NCBI GenBank assembly: GCA_963848525.1
Contig: CAWKDZ010000003.1
Location: forward strand, 434,001-498,000
Direction of reading: 5' to 3'
Length of the DNA stretch: 64,000 nt
Origin: JACCTU01 sp963848525
GTDB lineage: Bacteria; Actinomycetota; Thermoleophilia; Gaiellales; Gaiellaceae
The position numbers were made by a program, and so were the translations under genes. Of this stretch, positions 59,838 through 64,000 are shown piece by piece (the first letter of the stretch is position 1; the number at the start of each line of letters is the position of its first letter). The notes below the pieces were generated by a model. The model was not told the DNA's origin, ran no database searches, and saw nothing but the letters and a program-made list of their open reading frames with translations.

Positions 59838-60722
59838 GTGAGAGTGTCAAGACCAGAGACACTCACCATTGGAGGGGACCTGACGGTGCGTCGGCTCGGC
59901 CTCGGCGCGATGTCCCTGACGGGCCGGGGCGTCTGGGGCGAGCCAGCGGACCCGGACGGCGCCCGGCGCCTGCTCAGGCGCGCGCTCGAGCTCGGCGTCG
60001 ACTTCGTGGACACGGCCGACTCGTACGGGCCGGAGGTGAGCGAGCGTTTGATCGCGGAGGCGCTGCACCCCTACCCGCAGGGTCTCGTGGTCGCCACGAA
60101 GGCCGGCTTCCGGCGCAGCGGGCCCCACGCGTGGCGTCCCGAGGGCCGCCCGGAGCACCTGCGCGCGGCCTGCGACGGGAGCCTGCGCAGGTTGAAGCTG
60201 GAGCGGATCGACCTCTACCAGCTGCACGTCGTCGACCCGGCCGTGCCGCTCGAGGAGTCGCTCGGCGCGCTCGTCGAGCTGCAAACCGAGGGCAAGGTCC
60301 GGCACGTCGGGGTCTGCAACGTCGACCGCGCGCAGCTCGAACGTGCACGCGCCGTCGCGCCGGTCGTCTCCGTCCAGAACCGGTTCAACCTCGCCGACCG
60401 CGCGCACGAGCCGGTGCTCCGGGAGTGCGAGCGCGCCGGGCTGGCGTTCGTCGCGTGGGCGCCGCTCGCGAAGGGCTTCCTCGAGCGGGAGGGCGCCGAC
60501 GTCGCGCTGGCGTGGCTGCTCCACCACTCGCCGGCGCTCCTGCCGATCCCCGGGACGTCGTCGGTCGAGCACCTCGAGCAGAACGTCCGCGCGCTCGGGC
60601 TCGAGCTCGACGCCGATCGGCTCGAGCGGCTCGACCGCTACCGCAGCCTCGCGCTCGCGGCGCGCAAGCTGAACCGACGGGCTCGTGTTCACCTCGGGGC
60701 TCTCAAGCGGAGGCTCCGCTAG
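59838..60722 (+). CDS. Aldo/keto reductase
   Basis: 294 residues from GTG 59838 (GTG 59844 and GTG 59886 are also possible). Active-site tetrad: Asp and Tyr in FVDTADSYG, Lys in VVATKAGF and His in YQLHVVD; the last part has VALAWLLHHSPALLPIPGT and the NADP-binding segment SSVEHLEQNVRAL. A NAD(P)H-dependent carbonyl reductase of unknown substrate. The stop codon overlaps the structured element that fills the gap to nadE. Confidence 0.9.
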   Translation: MRVSRPETLTIGGDLTVRRLGLGAMSLTGRGVWGEPADPDGARRLLRRALELGVDFVDTADSYGPEVSERLIAEALHPYPQGLVVATKAGFRRSGPHAWRPEGRPEHLRAACDGSLRRLKLERIDLYQLHVVDPAVPLEESLGALVELQTEGKVRHVGVCNVDRAQLERARAVAPVVSVQNRFNLADRAHEPVLRECERAGLAFVAWAPLAKGFLEREGADVALAWLLHHSPALLPIPGTSSVEHLEQNVRALGLELDADRLERLDRYRSLALAARKLNRRARVHLGALKRRLR

Positions 60723-60886
60723 GAGGGTTTGGCGGAATAGCGCTCGTTGCCAGGGTGCGATGTTCGTTCCCAGGCAAGGACGCAGGGAGCGTTCGTATCC
60801 GCAGTGATACGGGCGCGACTGAGGACGCGGCATGGGGGCGAGCAGCGCAGCCTGGCGGCACAGCCGGTATTTCGCCAAACCCTCCT
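60721..60886 (+). ncRNA. Structured repeat element, copy 2 (candidate RNA)
   Basis: 166 nt bounded by AGGAGGGTTTGGCG and CGCCAAACCCTCCT, a closing stem. It contains AAGGACGCAGGGAGCGT (60776-60792) and GCGACTGAGGACGCGGC (60815-60831), identical to copy 1 on the other strand at 31.9 kb. Between them is CGTATC/GATACG, a hairpin of different sequence from copy 1. A TTGCCAGGG/CCCAGGCAA stem precedes the first block. It exactly fills the space between two convergent genes and overlaps both stop codons. The pattern suggests a structured RNA or a mobile structured element. Confidence 0.65.
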
Positions 60887-61868
60887 AAACGACGAGCTGA
60901 GGACCGAGATGCAGCAGGTCCGCCACGCGGCGCTTCGCGTCGATGTCCTTGTAGACGCGCTCGACGTCCTCGGGCGAGAGCCCGACAGCCTCGGCGACGG
61001 CCTCGGGGGGAAGCCCGTTCGTCTTGCCGTAGAGACAGAGGTCCATCTTGTCCCAGGGGAGCGAGAAGTAGAACTCCTCCTGGCTCTGCGGCAGCGCGTA
61101 CGTGTCGGTCGTCGGCGGCCGCGTGCGGATCTCCTCGGGCACGTCGAGGAATGCCGCGAGCGCGTAGACCTGCGTCTTGTAGAGGTGCGCGATCGGCTTC
61201 ACGTCGGCCGCGCCGTCACCCTGCTTGACGAAGAAGCCCTGGTCGTACTCGAGCCGGTTCGGCGTGCCCGCGACCGCGTAGTCGAGCCGGTCGGCGTGGT
61301 GGTACTCGAGCATCTTGCGCGTGCGCTGCTTGAAGTTCGTCGCCGCGACGACCTCGCGGTACGCGCTCGACGTCAGGCGCGCCTCGCGCCGCTCGCCGGT
61401 GGGCGACTCGGCGACGACGGAGAAGAGGCGGAAGCGGTCGCCGCCGAGCAGCGGCGGGAGCACGATCTTCGCCTTCCAGCCGGCCTCGTACTCAGGCAGC
61501 ACGCTCCGGATCGCGGCGTCGCGCCGCGAGTAGCAACCGGCCGCCTCGAGGATCGGCGTGATGTCCTCGAGCACGGTCTCGATCCCGAGGCTCGTGGCGC
61601 TCAGCCTGCTCAGCTCGAGCGTGTCGTCCGCGGAGTCCGCCTCGGGCATGAAGACGCCGAGCACATGGTCGGCCCCGAAGGCGCGGGCGCACAGGGCCGC
61701 GCAGACGCTGCTGTCGATCCCGCCCGAGAGCGCGACCACGGCGCCGCGCTTGCGCAGCCGGCGCTGCACGACCTCCTGGAGGCCGGAGACGATCTCGTCG
61801 ACCGCGGCCTGCGGGTCGAGCTCGAGGACGTCTGCCGAGACGCTAGGCGAGCTGCTCTGCTGCGGCAT
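60885..61868 (-). CDS. nadE: NAD(+) synthetase-like ATP pyrophosphatase
   Basis: 327 residues from ATG 61868. SGGIDSSVCAALCARAFG is the PP-loop, then VFMPEADSADDTLELSRLSA, YAVAGTPNRLEYDQGFFVKQ, GDGAADVKPIAHLYKTQVYA and LPQSQEEFYFSLPWDKMD. These match ammonia-type NAD synthetase. Its presence between a carrier protein and a polysaccharide asparagine synthase is unusual: it could serve NAD synthesis or act as an amide-forming enzyme in this pathway. Overlaps the carrier gene by 26 bp. Confidence 0.85.
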   Translation of the reverse strand: MPQQSSSPSVSADVLELDPQAAVDEIVSGLQEVVQRRLRKRGAVVALSGGIDSSVCAALCARAFGADHVLGVFMPEADSADDTLELSRLSATSLGIETVLEDITPILEAAGCYSRRDAAIRSVLPEYEAGWKAKIVLPPLLGGDRFRLFSVVAESPTGERREARLTSSAYREVVAATNFKQRTRKMLEYHHADRLDYAVAGTPNRLEYDQGFFVKQGDGAADVKPIAHLYKTQVYALAAFLDVPEEIRTRPPTTDTYALPQSQEEFYFSLPWDKMDLCLYGKTNGLPPEAVAEAVGLSPEDVERVYKDIDAKRRVADLLHLGPQLVV

Positions 61869-62127
61869 CCGCCGTCCCGAGCTTGCCGGCCACGAAGCGG
61901 CCGATGCTGGCGATCGAGTCGAGGTTCTCGGGGAGGACCTCCTCGTCCGCGATCTGGATCTCGTAGCGCTCCTCGAGGAACTCGATCACCTCGAGGACCC
62001 CGGTCGAGTCGATCACCCCGGCTGCGATCAGCGAGTCGTCGCGGCCCAGCTCCTCACCACCGGCCAGCGGGAAGTTGTCGGTCAGGAACTGCCTGACCGC
62101 GTGCTCGATCGTCGCCTGTTCGGCCAT
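61843..62127 (-). CDS. Acyl carrier protein, second copy
   Basis: 94 residues from ATG 62127. Phosphopantetheine Ser in AAGVIDSTGVLEVIEFLEE, flanked by ELGRDDSLIAAG and IADEEVLPENLDSIASIGRF, the normal three-helix layout. Together with asparagine synthase and the NadE-like gene it may carry an acyl or aminoacyl group used to decorate the polysaccharide. Not closely similar to the carrier at 4583. Confidence 0.87.
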   Translation of the reverse strand: MAEQATIEHAVRQFLTDNFPLAGGEELGRDDSLIAAGVIDSTGVLEVIEFLEERYEIQIADEEVLPENLDSIASIGRFVAGKLGTADAAAEQLA

Positions 62128-62139
62128 CTCGGACGCGCG

Positions 62140-62145
62140 AGTCTA
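62140..62145 (-). promoter_or_regulatory. Putative -10 hexamer TAGACT before carrier gene
   Basis: On the minus strand TAGACT lies 12 bases before ATG 62127 in the context CTAGACTCGCGCG, like the sequences at 12394 and 49894. Confidence 0.4.
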
Positions 62146-62221
62146 GCAGCGAGAATCCGCTCTTCTCCTGGCCAGAGGCACAGTTGCGAGGCCCTCGGGG
62201 CGTTCCTATGCTGTGGACGAT

Positions 62222-64000
62222 TTGTGCGGCCTCGCCGGCATCTATTCGCGCGGCGGCCGGATCGCCTCGAGGGGGCTCCTGCTGAGCATGGCCGGGGAGC
62301 TGCGACATCGCGGCCCCGACGGCACCGGCCTCTACGAGGACGGCCGCTTCGGCATGGTCAACACGCGCCTCGCGATCGTCGACCTGGCGGGGGGCGACCA
62401 GCCGCTTTCGACCGAGGACGGCCGCTACTGGGTGATGCAGAACGGCGAGATCTACAACTGGATCGAGCTCCGCGACGAGCTGCTCGCGCTCGGTCACCGC
62501 TTCGCGACGACGAGCGACACCGAGGTGATCGCACACGCGTACGCGCAGTGGGGCGCCGACTGCCTCTCGAAGCTGAACGGCGACTTCGCGTTCGCCGTCT
62601 GGGACCGCGCGACGAACGAGCTCTTCCTTGCGCGCGACCGCTTCGGCGTGCGTCCGCTCTTCCTCGCCGAGCTCGACGGCGACCTCGTCTTCGCCTCCGA
62701 GGCGAAGGCGATCCTCCGCCACCCCGCCGCGCGCCGGGAGCTCGACCCGGCCGGGCTCGTCGAGAGCCTGATGACGTGGGCCAACCTGCCCGAGCGCTCC
62801 GCCTTCGCAGGCATCCGCGAGCTCGCGCCGGCGCACTACCTGCGCGTCGGGCCCGACGGCGCCTCCGAGGAGCGGCGCTGGTGGGACCTCGACTTCACGC
62901 CGCGCGACGACGGCGCGTCCGACGACGAGCTGATCGCCGAGGTCGAGGAGCTGCTCTCGGACGCGACGCGCCTGCGCCTGCGCGCGGACGTCCCGGTCGG
63001 CGCGTACCTGAGCGGCGGCCTCGACTCGTCCGCGACCGCGGCGCTCGCGCGGCGGCACCTGACGAAGACGCTCTACTCGTTCGGGATCGGCTTCGAGGAC
63101 GAGCTCTACGACGAGAGCGAGTTCCAGGACCGGATGGCGGCCGAGCTCGGCACCGACCTGACGCGCGTCACCGTCGGCGCACGCGACATCGGCGAGCTGA
63201 TGCCTCGCGCGGTCGAGCTGTCCGAGAAGCCGACGCTGCGGACGGCGCTCGCGCCGCTGCTCCGCCTCTCGCGCGCCGTCCAGGACGCCGGGCTCAAGGT
63301 CGTGCTCACCGGCGAGGGCGCGGACGAGCTCTTCGCCGGCTACGACATCTTCCGCGAGGACAAGGTGCGCCGCTTCTGGGCGCGCGACCCGGAGTCGCGC
63401 TTGCGGCCGCTGCTGCTCGGCCGGCTGAACGCGTTCCTCGCGCGCGACCTCTCGCGGTCGGGCGCGTTCCTGACGAGCTTCTACGGGCGCGGGCTGACCG
63501 AGCTCGACGACCCGCTCTACAGCCACCGGATCCGCTTCGCGAACACCGCGCGGCTGCTCCGCCTGCTGCGGCCGGAGCTGCTCGCGCAGGCGACCGCCGA
63601 GGACGACCCGCTCGCGCGCCTGGTCGCCCGGCTTCCCGCCCGCTACGACGGCTTCAGCCCGCTCGGCAAGGCGCAGTACCTCGAGATCCAGAGCTTCCTC
63701 GAGGGCTACCTGCTGCACTCGCAGGGCGACCGGATGCTGATGGGGCACTCGATCGAAGGGCGCTTCCCGTTCCTCGACTACCGCGTCGCCGAGCTCGCTG
63801 CCCGGCTGCCGGACCGCCTGCGCCTCCGCGGCCTCGAGGAGAAGTACGCGCTGCGCAAGGCCGTCGCGCCCTTCCTCCCCGAGGAGGTGCACACGCGTAC
63901 CAAGCGCCCTTACCGCGCGCCCATCGGGCAGGTCTTCGCCGGGCCCGACGCACCGGAGTACGTCCGTGACCTGCTGCGGCCCGAGCGGATCGAGGACGCC
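62222..64000 (+). CDS. asnB: Asparagine synthase (glutamine-hydrolysing), partial at right edge
   Basis: 593 residues visible from TTG 62222, no stop before the window end. The codon after the start is TGC, so the mature protein begins with the catalytic Cys (CGLAGIYSRGG) of the class II glutaminase domain; RHRGPDGTGLYEDG, NTRLAIVDL and MQNGEIYNW follow. The synthetase domain has the PP-loop YLSGGLDSSATAAL and LTGEGADELFAGYDIFRE. Asparagine synthases in polysaccharide loci often amidate uronic-acid or aminoacyl groups; an ordinary asparagine role is also possible. TTG is preferred over GTG 62213 because of the required N-terminal Cys. Confidence 0.9.
   Translation, partial: MCGLAGIYSRGGRIASRGLLLSMAGELRHRGPDGTGLYEDGRFGMVNTRLAIVDLAGGDQPLSTEDGRYWVMQNGEIYNWIELRDELLALGHRFATTSDTEVIAHAYAQWGADCLSKLNGDFAFAVWDRATNELFLARDRFGVRPLFLAELDGDLVFASEAKAILRHPAARRELDPAGLVESLMTWANLPERSAFAGIRELAPAHYLRVGPDGASEERRWWDLDFTPRDDGASDDELIAEVEELLSDATRLRLRADVPVGAYLSGGLDSSATAALARRHLTKTLYSFGIGFEDELYDESEFQDRMAAELGTDLTRVTVGARDIGELMPRAVELSEKPTLRTALAPLLRLSRAVQDAGLKVVLTGEGADELFAGYDIFREDKVRRFWARDPESRLRPLLLGRLNAFLARDLSRSGAFLTSFYGRGLTELDDPLYSHRIRFANTARLLRLLRPELLAQATAEDDPLARLVARLPARYDGFSPLGKAQYLEIQSFLEGYLLHSQGDRMLMGHSIEGRFPFLDYRVAELAARLPDRLRLRGLEEKYALRKAVAPFLPEEVHTRTKRPYRAPIGQVFAGPDAPEYVRDLLRPERIEDA

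Noticed and set aside
1..64000. tRNA or rRNA genes
   Set aside because: No cloverleaf-like segments with a TTCGA-type arm and no rRNA-like sequences were seen by eye, although a short tRNA could be missed without a search tool.

Overview
The window is GC-rich DNA with many GTG and TTG starts, short intergenic gaps and frequent 1-31 bp gene overlaps. The gene content suggests an actinobacterium, most likely of the Thermoleophilia (Gaiellales or Solirubrobacterales type). The pointers are an actinobacterial-type citrate synthase, a succinate dehydrogenase with a CCG-domain subunit, a giant BTAD + cyclase + AAA + TPR regulator and a tandem xerC/xerD pair. The placement is inference; no rRNA or tRNA gene is visible. 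About a dozen conserved genes are interrupted by single-base frame changes that leave all motifs readable, so consensus indel errors are likely. They are extremely dense between 4.58 and 7.6 kb.

Layout. 0-1.6 kb: end of an unknown gene, a JmjC/cupin hydroxylase and a small Asp-rich repeat protein. 1.75-9.37 kb: an accessory metabolic island. An O-methyltransferase and two paralogous pairs of alpha/beta-hydrolase-fold genes flank a minus-strand operon of acyl-CoA-dehydrogenase-like oxidase, AMP-forming ligase and acyl/peptidyl carrier protein. This looks like carrier-tethered amino-acid (or acyl) oxidation. 9.4-35.5 kb: core carbon metabolism (sucC, sucD, mdh, icd, citrate synthase, pckA, sdhA/sdhB/CCG subunit) interleaved with housekeeping genes (Lon-like PDZ protease, XerC/XerD, M29 aminopeptidase) and a regulatory island (24.3-30.2 kb). 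That island has a SARP-type regulator, a 52-residue Cys-containing secreted peptide behind four 11-bp phased repeats, another secreted protein and a metalloprotease. 35.5-41.7 kb: two paralogous small proteins with the same palindromic leader, GNAT, cupin, proAB, asd and lysC.

42.9-64 kb is a surface polysaccharide locus: two AlkP-superfamily phosphodiesterases, Wzz-like and O-antigen-ligase-like membrane proteins, a hexapeptide acyltransferase, two family-2 glycosyltransferases, a Wzx-like flippase, a sulfotransferase, two FemAB-like proteins, a YdjC-type deacetylase, a second carrier protein with NAD synthetase, and asparagine synthase running off the end.

The observations most worth following are: (1) the carrier-protein/oxidase/paired-hydrolase island; (2) two copies (31.9 and 60.7 kb) of a ~165-nt element whose core is conserved while its stems change sequence but stay paired, as in a structured RNA; (3) the SARP-like phased repeats in front of the small secreted peptide gene, next to a SARP-family regulator; (4) the 63-64 nt leader shared by two small-protein genes; (5) recurring TAGANT-like hexamers 6-12 nt before start codons, suggesting leaderless transcription.
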